64,000 nt of DNA from Streptomyces europaeiscabiei. Its GTDB lineage: Bacteria > Actinomycetota > Actinomycetes > Streptomycetales > Streptomycetaceae. The stretch lies in the NCBI RefSeq assembly GCF_036346855.1, contig NZ_CP107842.1, forward strand, positions 1-64,000. The letters run 5' to 3'. The position numbers were made by a program, and so were the translations under genes. Of this stretch, positions 55,393 to 63,066 are shown piece by piece; the first letter of the stretch is position 1; every line of letters begins with the position of its first letter. Under the pieces are notes generated by a model, which saw nothing but the letters and a program-made list of their open reading frames with translations, made no database searches and was not told the DNA's origin.

Positions 55393-57306
55393 TCAGCGTT
55401 TGACGCGGTTGCGGATGGCGAGGACGGCCAGGCCCAACAGGACGGGTTCGGTGAAGCGTGAGGTCATCTCGATGTAGGTGCCGGCGGTGGTCAGGTCCTG
55501 GCCGGAGGCGCGGAACACCACCGAGTTCAGCGTGACGTTCAGGGCCTTCTCGAAGCGCTTGCCGGTGAACCGGTTGCCGGTGGGGTTCTGGGGATCGTCC
55601 TTGTCGATCTCAAAGGTGACCTTGCCCCCGCCGGCCGGGACGGTGCCGGTCGCGGTCTGCTTCGGGGTGTCCTGGGCGAGGCCGAAGGCCATGAGCAGGA
55701 CGATGGTGAGGAGCATGGCGACGCCGAGCCAGGCCAGGGCCCGGGAGGCGCGCAGGCCGTAGCCGGACAGCGCCCAGTAGCCGGTCAGTAGCCCCCGTTC
55801 ACTGCGGGGGATGTCGTCGGCGTGGCGGCGCATCTCCATCTCGCCGTAGTAGAAGTCCGCCGCCCCTGGCTCGTGCTTGCCGTCCTCGAAGGCCTTGCGC
55901 AGCGCCCGGTATACCGGAGCCAGTTGCAGCGGCCCAGCCCGCCCGGTGCCGAGGACCCAGCCCTGCGCTGCCCCCGGCTGGCCGGCGCGCCAGTGGTGTT
56001 CCTCGGCCAGGACGCGGCGCTCGGTGAACCGCACGGGCGGCCAGCGCCGCCAGTGCACCGCGGTCGGTGCGGTGTTGAAAGTGCAGGCCCCCTCCAGACG
56101 GAGTTGGTCCAGGTGGACCGTGCCGGTGAACAGACATTCCCACAGATCGAGGTCGGCCAAGACCAGATGGGCCGCATCCACCCCACACAGCGACGCCACC
56201 CGCACCCCGGGGTCGTACGCGCTCGGAAAGAGATCTTCGGCGAGCGGTAGGCCACCGTTCCTGAGCACGAACGGATCCAGCTCGGCGGCGATCGTGAGGG
56301 GGTACTCAAACACGGCATGAGCGAAGTCCACCGTGGCATAGCGCAGGCGGATCTCCGCTGTCGATGACCAGCGGGTGCGATGGCACTCTAGACGGCGCAC
56401 AGCGAATGAGAGGGTCACCGGGCTGCCGAACATCGCACCGGACAGTACAAGCTGCCCAGCACACACCAAAGGCCCGAACTGGTCGGCCTCCACGAAGGTC
56501 GCCGACCTGAACCAGGCATCGCCCTTGAAGGTCGCCGACTCGAACCAGGCATCGCCCTTGAAGGTCGCCAACTTGAACCAGGCATCGCCCTCGAAGGTCG
56601 CCGACCCGAACCAGGCATCGCCCTTGAAGGTCACCGACCCGAACCCGGCGGTGCCCTCGAAGGTCGCCGGCCCGAACAAGGCGGCGCCCTCGAAGGTCGC
56701 CAAGTCGAACCAGGCGTCGCCCTTGAAGGTCGCATCCCCGAATCCGGCGTCGTCCTTGAAGGTCGCCAACTCGAACCCGGCGGTGCCCTTGAAGGTCGCC
56801 CCGAACACGGCGGTGCCCTTGAAGGTCGCCGACCTGAACACGGCGGTGCCCTCGAAGGTCGCCGACCCGAACCCGGCGTCGTCCTTGAAGGTCGCCAACT
56901 CGAACCCGGCGGTGCCCTTGAAGGTCGCCGACCTGAACACGGCGGTGCCCTCGAAGGTCGCCGATTTGAACCCGGCGTCGCCCTCGAAGGTCGCCAACTC
57001 GAACCCGGCGGTGCCCTTGAAGGTCGCCGACCCGAACCCGGCGTCGCCTAAGCGGGGGTGACCGGTTGCGGAGTCACGAAGGGCGTTGAGTAAGGCGATG
57101 AAGAGGGATTCAGTGAAGGTGGTGCCCCGGTGGTCGATGCCAGCGCCGGGAGTCAGGCCGGCCAGATAAGCGTCACGGTCGGCGCCGGCCAGGTGGGCGA
57201 GACATTCGGTGTAGCCGGGGACGTGAATGCCACGGCAGCCGACAGGGTCGGCAGGGTATGCACCGTCTGCGCAGTGCGGCCAGGCTGGCGGTTCGGATGT
57301 GCTCAT
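55393..57306 (-). CDS. Short-repeat (11-residue) membrane protein (637 aa)
   Basis: ATG 57306 (MSTSEPPAWPHCADGAYPAD). After a Cys/His-containing start, about 17 tandem 11-residue units such as ATFKGDAWFES and ATFEGTAVFRS make a solenoid, not the 5-residue pentapeptide phasing. A middle domain (FYYGEMEMRRHADDIPRSER) leads to two or three membrane segments (LAWLGVAMLLTIVLLMAFGL, EPVLLGLAVLAIRNRVKR). Related repeat-plus-membrane proteins are common in Streptomyces with unknown function. Sole cargo of cassette 3. Confidence 0.7.
   Translation of the reverse strand: MSTSEPPAWPHCADGAYPADPVGCRGIHVPGYTECLAHLAGADRDAYLAGLTPGAGIDHRGTTFTESLFIALLNALRDSATGHPRLGDAGFGSATFKGTAGFELATFEGDAGFKSATFEGTAVFRSATFKGTAGFELATFKDDAGFGSATFEGTAVFRSATFKGTAVFGATFKGTAGFELATFKDDAGFGDATFKGDAWFDLATFEGAALFGPATFEGTAGFGSVTFKGDAWFGSATFEGDAWFKLATFKGDAWFESATFKGDAWFRSATFVEADQFGPLVCAGQLVLSGAMFGSPVTLSFAVRRLECHRTRWSSTAEIRLRYATVDFAHAVFEYPLTIAAELDPFVLRNGGLPLAEDLFPSAYDPGVRVASLCGVDAAHLVLADLDLWECLFTGTVHLDQLRLEGACTFNTAPTAVHWRRWPPVRFTERRVLAEEHHWRAGQPGAAQGWVLGTGRAGPLQLAPVYRALRKAFEDGKHEPGAADFYYGEMEMRRHADDIPRSERGLLTGYWALSGYGLRASRALAWLGVAMLLTIVLLMAFGLAQDTPKQTATGTVPAGGGKVTFEIDKDDPQNPTGNRFTGKRFEKALNVTLNSVVFRASGQDLTTAGTYIEMTSRFTEPVLLGLAVLAIRNRVKR
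56490..57060 (-). repeat. 33-bp tandem repeats encoding the 11-residue units
   Basis: The motif TCGAAGGTCGCC or TTGAAGGTCGCC recurs about every 33 bp with small variations; consecutive units differ in a few codons. This gives the near-identical protein repeats. Confidence 0.8.
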
Positions 57307-57421
57307 GGTGTGACGGCTCCGCGGTGTCAGGTGCCCGTATGGACGCCCTGGGGACGAGAACGGTTCGGGCTCGACGATGACGGGCAGCGTCGGGGATCGG
57401 GACCCACGTTGCGAACAGATC

Positions 57422-57516
57422 GTACGTGCCTGAACGACCCATAGATATCTGTCAGGCACAGTGCACTGAGGCGCACATAGCTCACATGCCTGTCGCCCGC
57501 TCGGCACCTGAGATAA
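57422..57516 (+). repeat. Cassette right end R3
   Basis: GTACGTGCCTGAACGACCC, GATATCTGTCAGGCAC, CACATGCCTGTCGCC and CTCGGCACCTGAGATAA align with R1 and R2 over about 95 nt. No clear TTCGG palindrome was found here, unlike R1 and R2. Confidence 0.6.
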
Positions 57517-58057
57517 GCAGACGATCCGGGCCGGCGTCGTGCCTGCGGACGAACGCGCTGCCCGCGCTGCGGCCGAGCCGCTCCCCGCCCCCGAGGACGT
57601 CTACACGGCCGACGAGCTGATGTTCCTCGGCGGGCCGGAAGCGGCGGGCCAACTCATCGCTCAGCGGCACCGGTTGGCCGCTGCGGAGGACCGGACGGCG
57701 GCCGCCCTGTACGACTGGCCAGGCACGGCCCGGCGCATGGCCAACCTCGCCGCCGAGCATCCGGCCCCCGGGCTCGACTCCGAACAGAAAGTCGCCCTGG
57801 GCGGGGCCAGGCGTCACCTGCTCCTCTCCGAGCTGGCCGCCGCCGACCAGAGTCTGCGTCAGCTGATGGCCAACGCGCGTGACGTCGGCCCTGTGCGTCT
57901 CTCGGCGCTCTCCGGCGTCAGCCGCCGTACGGTGCCCGGGTGGATCGCGGCCTCCCATGCTGCCGAGTCACTGGTCACCACGACCGTGGATCTCAACTCC
58001 GGTGTCTCGCAGGACCGTCCCGGCGTCGAGGGCGCGAAAGACCGGGGCAGCGACTGA
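57517..58057 (+). pseudogene. Gene interrupted by cassette 3, right part
   Basis: Reads QTIRAGVVPADERAARAAAE, EDVYTADELMFLGGPEAAGQ and RQLMANARDVGPVRLSALSG then SRRTVPGWIAAS (an HTH-like end). No start of its own; continues from 55270 in frame. The part RQLMANARDVGPVRLSALSG is duplicated at 60949-61079. Confidence 0.65.
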
Positions 58058-58471
58058 CCGCTTCTCACCCTGTGAGCGGCCCCGGAATGGGTACTCTGTC
58101 CGTACTGCTCTCCGCGCAAGCGGAGGTGCCCCCTTGCTGCCGCCACCGTGAGCATTCTGGGTTTTCTGTTCGGCCTCGGTGACGGCTCGGACGCCCCCTC
58201 CCCTTCCCCCGCCTCGTCTTCGTCGCCGAACCCGATCACGACACCGGACAGCTCGGCGGCGACGGCCGCTTGGCCGTCGCCGAGCGGCCGGAACGGGCCA
58301 GAGTCAGACTGAGGCTATGCAGCTACCCGTACGGGTCGCCCTGGCCAAGTCCGCTGCGGCGCTGCCGGCGGGCGGGGGAGGGGTGGCCGGTTCGGCACGC
58401 TGGTCAGCCCTGCACGCATCGTCGTTCCGACCCGTTGGCTCTCGCCGGGTGGTTGTCATACTTGGCCTACT
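58058..58471. other. 410-bp spacer, only one weak ORF
   Basis: GTG 58149 opens a 54-codon frame VSILGFLFGLGDGSDAPSPS ending GPESD (TGA 58314), with no ribosome site, resembling small Streptomyces proteins with a hydrophobic start. Nothing else is recognised. Confidence 0.3.
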
Positions 58472-59548
58472 TCACAATTCCGGTCCGGTTCTTTTTGGAT
58501 CCGGTGCTGGGCCTCGTACCGGGCCTTGATGTCCGGACTCGTCGCGGTCGTTGACGTCTTGCTGGTAGCGCGTGACGTCAGCGGCGGCGCCAGGGAAGCC
58601 GAGGGCCGCCACTCGTGCTGAGGTTGCAACCCCTGGATCAGGTAGTCGCCTCAACAGTTGCGCGGTTCGGTGGCTGTGCGCGGGGTGCATAAAAGGTTGC
58701 GCAGAGCTGACCGCTTCAGCGACGAGGGAACCCCATCGATCACGAGTGCCCGGTCCTAGCTCGCCCCGAGGTACGCCGGCCAAACGCTCTGCCGTGTCTG
58801 CGAACCAGCGCGCCTCCGGTTCCGTCCACTTCCTCGTTCGTTCGGCACGAACGGCGGCCTCGGCTCCCGCTGGCAGCTCCATGCGTCCGCGGACATCCAG
58901 CGCGTTTCGGAATAGGACCTCGCCAGTTCGTCGGTAGACCGTGATGCTGTCAGCAAGGCTCTCGGTTTCTACGGCTCTAACACTTGCCGCAACGCCGGGA
59001 AAGAGAGAGTCCGGGGAGTCGACGAAACGGGCTCCTCCTTGGGCCTGGCGGTCTGTGTAGTGACGGTGGAGAACACCCAGCTGGCTGAAGGCGCCGGGTC
59101 CCGTCACAGCTACGACGTGGACCGGATAGTTCGCGTCCCGGAAGAGACGGGACAAGTCACGAGCCCGGTCCGGGCTGGCTAGCGCGGTGTCGACCAGGAT
59201 AGGCAGCCTGGCAGTGGTCGCATCGTGTAAGGCCGCGTCGACCCACTTCACCGCATCGTGTCGGGCGTAGAACCCAGCGGTCGAGTCGTCGGCGGCCAGG
59301 AGGTGGGGCCACTGCGGGTGAAACTTCGAGAGCTTGTCACTGCTGATTTTTGCGGCTGGCTCGTTGGCCAGAATTTGACGCGCAACGCTGGATTTCCCCA
59401 TGCCCGGAGTTCCGCAGAGGATGACGGCTGTGGGGTGCTCAGCTGCTGGAATGTTCAACACCCGAGGTCGCACCACATCGCGGTAGATCCGGTCGTGCTC
59501 CTTGCCGGGCAGGCTGTAGCGCTTGGGATCCAACCCTGCAAGACTCAT
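58472..59548 (-). CDS. Zeta-toxin-like kinase (358 aa)
   Basis: ATG 59548 (MSLAGLDPKRYSLPGKEHDR) overlaps the upstream stop (ATGA). Walker A CGTPGMGKSS (45-54), VDTALASPDRARDLSRLFRD and PVHVVAVTGPGAFSQLGVLH are characteristic of zeta toxins, which phosphorylate UDP-GlcNAc or related sugars. The C-terminal region is Pro/Arg-rich. The adjacent small gene at 59545-59811 is the likely antitoxin. Longer than canonical zeta (about 270 aa). Confidence 0.78.
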   Translation of the reverse strand: MSLAGLDPKRYSLPGKEHDRIYRDVVRPRVLNIPAAEHPTAVILCGTPGMGKSSVARQILANEPAAKISSDKLSKFHPQWPHLLAADDSTAGFYARHDAVKWVDAALHDATTARLPILVDTALASPDRARDLSRLFRDANYPVHVVAVTGPGAFSQLGVLHRHYTDRQAQGGARFVDSPDSLFPGVAASVRAVETESLADSITVYRRTGEVLFRNALDVRGRMELPAGAEAAVRAERTRKWTEPEARWFADTAERLAGVPRGELGPGTRDRWGSLVAEAVSSAQPFMHPAHSHRTAQLLRRLPDPGVATSARVAALGFPGAAADVTRYQQDVNDRDESGHQGPVRGPAPDPKRTGPEL

Positions 59549-59811
59549 CCGTTCTTCACTATGCCTTTCACTACGGGGGAGAGCGCGGCGATGAGGTCAC
59601 TCACCTCATCGGCTGTCATGCGGGGTATTGTGCGCGTCAACTGCTCGTACGCATCGCACTGAGCCCGCCAGTAGGCTGCGGTCGCTGTATTGGTTCCCTT
59701 GTCTGACGCTCGGTCCAGTTGAGTGGCAGCCCATCCGAGCAGTGTGTCCGCGATCTCCTCAGCAGCTGAAAGCTCTGCGTCCTGCTTTATGTACGAGGCG
59801 ACGTCAGCCAT
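59545..59811 (-). CDS. Antitoxin-like small protein (88 aa)
   Basis: ATG 59811 lies inside the 3-prime end of the HAD gene (25 bp overlap) and its stop overlaps the zeta-like start. The protein is helical (AELSAAEEIADTLLGWAATQ, RMTADEVSDLIAALSPVVKG), matching epsilon-type partners. Function inferred from operon arrangement. Confidence 0.65.
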   Translation of the reverse strand: MADVASYIKQDAELSAAEEIADTLLGWAATQLDRASDKGTNTATAAYWRAQCDAYEQLTRTIPRMTADEVSDLIAALSPVVKGIVKNG

Positions 59812-60428
59812 GAGTTCGTACCTTCCCTGAGTCGGTCAGCGATCTGGTCGAAGCTTTCGTAGGTGACGTGTGCTTCCCGAAGCTGTTCGGCCGGGCGCGT
59901 ACTGGCCACGGCGTAGACCGTGCAGCCCGCTGCCAACCCGGCTTCGACGCCGGCCGGGGAATCCTCCACCACCACACAGGCCGCCGGGTCAACCGCGAGC
60001 GCTTTGGCGGCAGCCAAGTAACCCAGGGGGCTGGGTTTGCCCTCCGGCACGTTCTCCGCGCAGATCCGCACCGCAGGTACGGGCAACCCCTCTGCCTCGA
60101 AACGGCGAACGGTCGCGTCACCCCTGCTGGACGTCACCACGGCCCATCGGTCCGGTGCCAGGTCCCGCAGCAACGCGCGCACGCCCGAGTACGCGCGGAT
60201 TGATGCCTCCTCCTTCGCCATGAGAGCGTTGAGGAGTTCGTTCTCCTCGTCCTCTGAACGGTGGGGAGCCAGAGCCCGGAGAGTGTCAACTCGTCGCTTC
60301 CCCTGGGTCACGGCGAACACATGATCAGGGTCGAGCTCGCGCCGTTCAGCCCACGCCTTCCATACGCGTTCGTGCGCTGCCCCCGAATCGATGAGGACTC
60401 CGTCGACGTCGAAAAGGATTGCTTCCAT
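59787..60428 (-). CDS. HAD-family phosphatase (213 aa)
   Basis: ATG 60428 with GGAG 6 nt upstream (TTGGAGACCGG). Motif I ILFDVDGVLID (D8, D10), motif II VVTSSRGD, Lys in GKPSP, and VVVEDSPAGVEAG in motif IV: a HAD subfamily I phosphatase acting on sugar phosphates. It heads the HAD/antitoxin/zeta operon. An HAD phosphatase with a zeta-type kinase could reverse or modulate its product, but this is speculation. Confidence 0.85.
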   Translation of the reverse strand: MEAILFDVDGVLIDSGAAHERVWKAWAERRELDPDHVFAVTQGKRRVDTLRALAPHRSEDEENELLNALMAKEEASIRAYSGVRALLRDLAPDRWAVVTSSRGDATVRRFEAEGLPVPAVRICAENVPEGKPSPLGYLAAAKALAVDPAACVVVEDSPAGVEAGLAAGCTVYAVASTRPAEQLREAHVTYESFDQIADRLREGTNSWLTSPRT

Positions 60429-60574
60429 CCGGTCTCCAACCTCTCTTGGTGCACGTTGAGATGAGCTGCCCTGGGTGAGGTTTTTTCTGCCCTCCGGTCT
60501 TGGTCAGGCTGGAGAATCTGTCCGGGCCCGCAATTCTCTGCGGACATGTCCGCATGCGTCTACCAAGTCGCGGG

Positions 60575-60746
60575 GATCACCGCCAGTGCGGCGCAACGGC
60601 GGCCTTGTGACCGACCTGGACGTCCTGGTGGCCATGCTCGCACCGCGCCCGGAAGCGGTGCGCTGGAGGAACGGGCTCGGCTCCGCGCACAGATCGTCAC
60701 GACCGGCATCCTAGCCCGGGCCGCATTGGCTCGTGCCATCCGCTGA
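60575..60746 (+). pseudogene. Fragment of the 27038 gene C-terminus
   Basis: The reading frame VTDLDVLVAMLAPRPEA, then after a one-base deletion ALEERARLRAQIVTTGILAR and ARAIR, matches 27600-27763. A 1-nt shift and no start show decay. An AGATTAA-type repeat follows at 60783 as in the parent. Confidence 0.7.
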
Positions 60747-60782
60747 ATCCCGATGTGCAACGCTTTCATCAGCGCAAACACG

Positions 60783-60803
60783 TTTAGACAGGCTAGATTA
60801 TTT
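60783..60803. repeat. AGATTAA-type dispersed repeat, copy 5
   Basis: TTTAGACAGGCTAGATTAT, the downstream partner of the decayed fragment at 60575-60746, as copy 4 follows the full gene at 27763. Confidence 0.5.
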
Positions 60804-60886
60804 GGCTGTCGGCGACGCAAGAAAGCCCCAAGCGGGCCCGCCCCAACGACAGCCAGACCACGGCTTACCGGCATGGCAGAAGTTGC

Positions 60887-61079
60887 GCGTCGATGCGGCA
60901 CCCGGCATGTGCGTAGCGTCCGCCGGCCGCGAGGCCCTGGCCTGCGTCAGCTGATGGTCAACGCGCGCGACACTGGCCCTGTACGGCTCTCGGCGCTCTC
61001 CGGAGTCAGCCGCCGCACGGTGCCCGGATGGATCGCGGCCTCCGACGCTGCCGAGTCGCTGGTCACCACGACCTTGTGA
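60887..61079 (+). pseudogene. Mosaic of two gene fragments
   Basis: The first part reads LRVDAAPGMCVASAGREALA and matches the secreted lectin-like protein at 24379-24882. Directly fused is LMVNARDTGPVRLSALSGVS then RRTVPGWIAASDAAESL matching the 57517-58057 C-terminus (57868-57985). The join is at about 60948. Both fragments are truncated. Confidence 0.65.
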
Positions 61080-61092
61080 CCAGCCGAAACGC

Positions 61093-61116
61093 GTTTAAAC
61101 AAGCCAGATTAACCGG
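61093..61116. repeat. AGATTAA-type dispersed repeat, copy 6
   Basis: TTTAAACAAGCCAGATTAA follows the second mosaic fragment and precedes the terminator at 61135. Confidence 0.6.
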
Positions 61117-61134
61117 CTTTCGGCCGCGCAAGAA

Positions 61135-61158
61135 AGCCCCGGGCCGAAGTCCGGGGCT
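61135..61158 (-). terminator. Terminator-like hairpin, near copy of the one at 27844
   Basis: AGCCCCGG and CCGGGGCT around an 8-nt loop with the same flanks as 27838-27869. A TTTC tract lies on the minus-strand side. Confidence 0.65.
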
Positions 61159-61259
61159 CAGCTCGCTGTTCCGTCACGGTCCAGCGGTCCCGCCGATAGC
61201 AGCGTCGGCGGTGGTCGGTGGCTGCAACCGGTCGTGCACCTCGGTCTGTCCTGTCGGTC

Positions 61260-62963
61260 ATGAGTGCACGTCTTCCCCGGCGCCCGGCTGAACGGCGCGG
61301 CCTGCGTCTGTGGCCCGTCGGTACCGTCCTGGTCCTGGCCTTCGGCACCGCGTTTCTCGCGGCTTGGTCCGTGTTCTACGCCGGCTGGGAGCTGCTCGGT
61401 GTGCGCGGGTTGAAGCCCGAGCACCGCATTGACTCCAAGACGCTGTTCGATCTGGTCAAGCTCGCTTTCGGTGTGGTGGCCGGCGCGGGCGCCCTGGTGG
61501 CCTTGGTCGTGGCCTACCGCCGTCAGCGGGTCGACGAGGACGGCGCACTTCGCGACGCCACCCGGCTGCACACCGAGCGCTTCACCACCGCAGTCTCCCA
61601 ACTTGGCGACGAATCCGCCGCCGTACGCCTGGGCGGCGTGCACGCACTCGCCGGACTCGCCGACGACGCACCCAACCGCGGACTGCGACAGACCTGCATC
61701 GACGTCCTGTGCGCCTACCTGCGCCTCCCCTACATCGCCGAAGCCGATCTGCCGACAGACAATGCGGAGGCCCGTCACTCGTACCTGGCTCTGCGGGAAG
61801 TCCGGCACACCATCGTCCGGCTCGTCCGTGACCACCTCCGCCTACCCCGCGACCATCACCACTCATGGCAAGGTCATGACTTCGACTTCACGAGCGTCGT
61901 CTTCGACGGCGGAGACTTCAGCGAGTCGGTGTTCTCGGGCGGCACGGTCCACTTCACCGGATCGACGTTCTCGGGGGGCACGGTCCGCTTCGACAGGTCG
62001 GAGTTCTCGGGCGGCACGGTCCACTTCAACGGCTCGATGTTCTCGGGCGGCACGGTCCACTTCAACGGCTCGATGTTCTCCGGCGGCACGGTCCACTTCA
62101 ACGGCTCGATGTTCTCCGGCGGCACGGTCCACTTCTACGGCTCGATGTTCTCGGGCGCGGTCTACTTCGGCGAGTCGGTGTTCTCGGGCGGCTCGGTCCA
62201 CTTCGACGGGTCGACGTTCTCCAGCGGCTCGGTCCACTTCGGCGGGTCGACGTTCTCCGGCGGCTCGGTCCACTTCACCGGGTCGGAGTTCTCGGCCGGC
62301 TCGGTCCACTTCACCGGGTCGACGTTCTCGGCCGGTACGGTCTACTTCACCGAGTCGGTGTTCTCCGGCGGCACAGTCCACCTCAACGGATCGATGTTCT
62401 CGGGGGGCACGGTCCGCTTCGACAGGTCGGATTTCTCGGGCGGCACGGTGGACTGCAAGTGGTCGACGTTCTCGGGCGGCACGGTCCACCTCAATGAGTC
62501 GGTGTTCTCCGGCGGCAAGTTCAGCTTCGACTATTCGGATTTCTCTGGCGCCACGGTCCACTTCGACGGGTCGACGTTCTCTGACGCCACGGTCAGCTTC
62601 ACCGGGTCGACATTCTCCGGCGGTACGGTCCACTTCGACGGGTCGGAGTTCTCCGGCGGCACCGTCCGCTTCGACGGGTCGGAGCTCTCCGGAGGTTCAG
62701 TCCACTTCATCCTCTCGGAGTTCGCCGGCAGCGAGGTCCGCTTCGACGCGTCAGAGTTCTCCGGCAGCGAGGTCCAGTTCGACGATTCGGAGTTCTCCGG
62801 CGGCACCGTCCGCTTCGACGGGTCGGAGTTCTCCGGCGGCACGCTCGACTTCGGCAGGTCGAGGGGGGCCGCTCCGCATGGCCTCCTTCCGGCAGCAGGC
62901 TCTCCCCTGCCGCATGTGCTCATCCTGCCAACGGCGTGGCAACCAACGGCTCCCCTCCTCTGA
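61260..62963 (+). CDS. 12-residue short-repeat membrane protein (567 aa)
   Basis: ATG 61260 (weak ribosome site). N-terminal membrane helices (VGTVLVLAFGTAFLAAWSVF and a second near VKLAFGVVAGAGALVALVVA), a helical middle (AAVRLGGVHALAGLADDAPN), and about 26 tandem 12-residue units such as FSGGTVHFDGST and FSGGSVHFTGSE, ending near 62860. The C-terminal tail is unrelated (LPHVLILPTAWQPTAPLL). The period of 12 differs from canonical pentapeptide coils. A remnant of a similar gene is at 33104-33450. Confidence 0.72.
   Translation: MSARLPRRPAERRGLRLWPVGTVLVLAFGTAFLAAWSVFYAGWELLGVRGLKPEHRIDSKTLFDLVKLAFGVVAGAGALVALVVAYRRQRVDEDGALRDATRLHTERFTTAVSQLGDESAAVRLGGVHALAGLADDAPNRGLRQTCIDVLCAYLRLPYIAEADLPTDNAEARHSYLALREVRHTIVRLVRDHLRLPRDHHHSWQGHDFDFTSVVFDGGDFSESVFSGGTVHFTGSTFSGGTVRFDRSEFSGGTVHFNGSMFSGGTVHFNGSMFSGGTVHFNGSMFSGGTVHFYGSMFSGAVYFGESVFSGGSVHFDGSTFSSGSVHFGGSTFSGGSVHFTGSEFSAGSVHFTGSTFSAGTVYFTESVFSGGTVHLNGSMFSGGTVRFDRSDFSGGTVDCKWSTFSGGTVHLNESVFSGGKFSFDYSDFSGATVHFDGSTFSDATVSFTGSTFSGGTVHFDGSEFSGGTVRFDGSELSGGSVHFILSEFAGSEVRFDASEFSGSEVQFDDSEFSGGTVRFDGSEFSGGTLDFGRSRGAAPHGLLPAAGSPLPHVLILPTAWQPTAPLL
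61910..62860 (+). repeat. 36-bp tandem repeats in the 12-residue-repeat gene
   Basis: Units such as TTCTCGGGCGGCACGGTCCA occur every 36 bp about 26 times, with codons at two positions varying. Some neighbours are almost identical. Confidence 0.8.
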
Positions 62964-63066
62964 ACGCCCACTTCTCCTCACTCCTGGAAGTGCGGCACAT
63001 CCTCCCCTTGCACGAGCAACAGATCGGCCATCTTGTGTTCCGGACGGGGCCTGTGGCTGTCTGCGG

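Larger units (their letters stand above)
55271..57516 (-). mobile_element. Cargo cassette 3 (short-repeat membrane protein)
   Basis: Starts TTATCTAGGGG (55271) and ends CACCTGAGATAA (57516), 2246 bp, with one gene on the minus strand. The ends match L1/L2 and R1/R2. No transposase is inside. The host frame is restored on removal. Confidence 0.65.
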
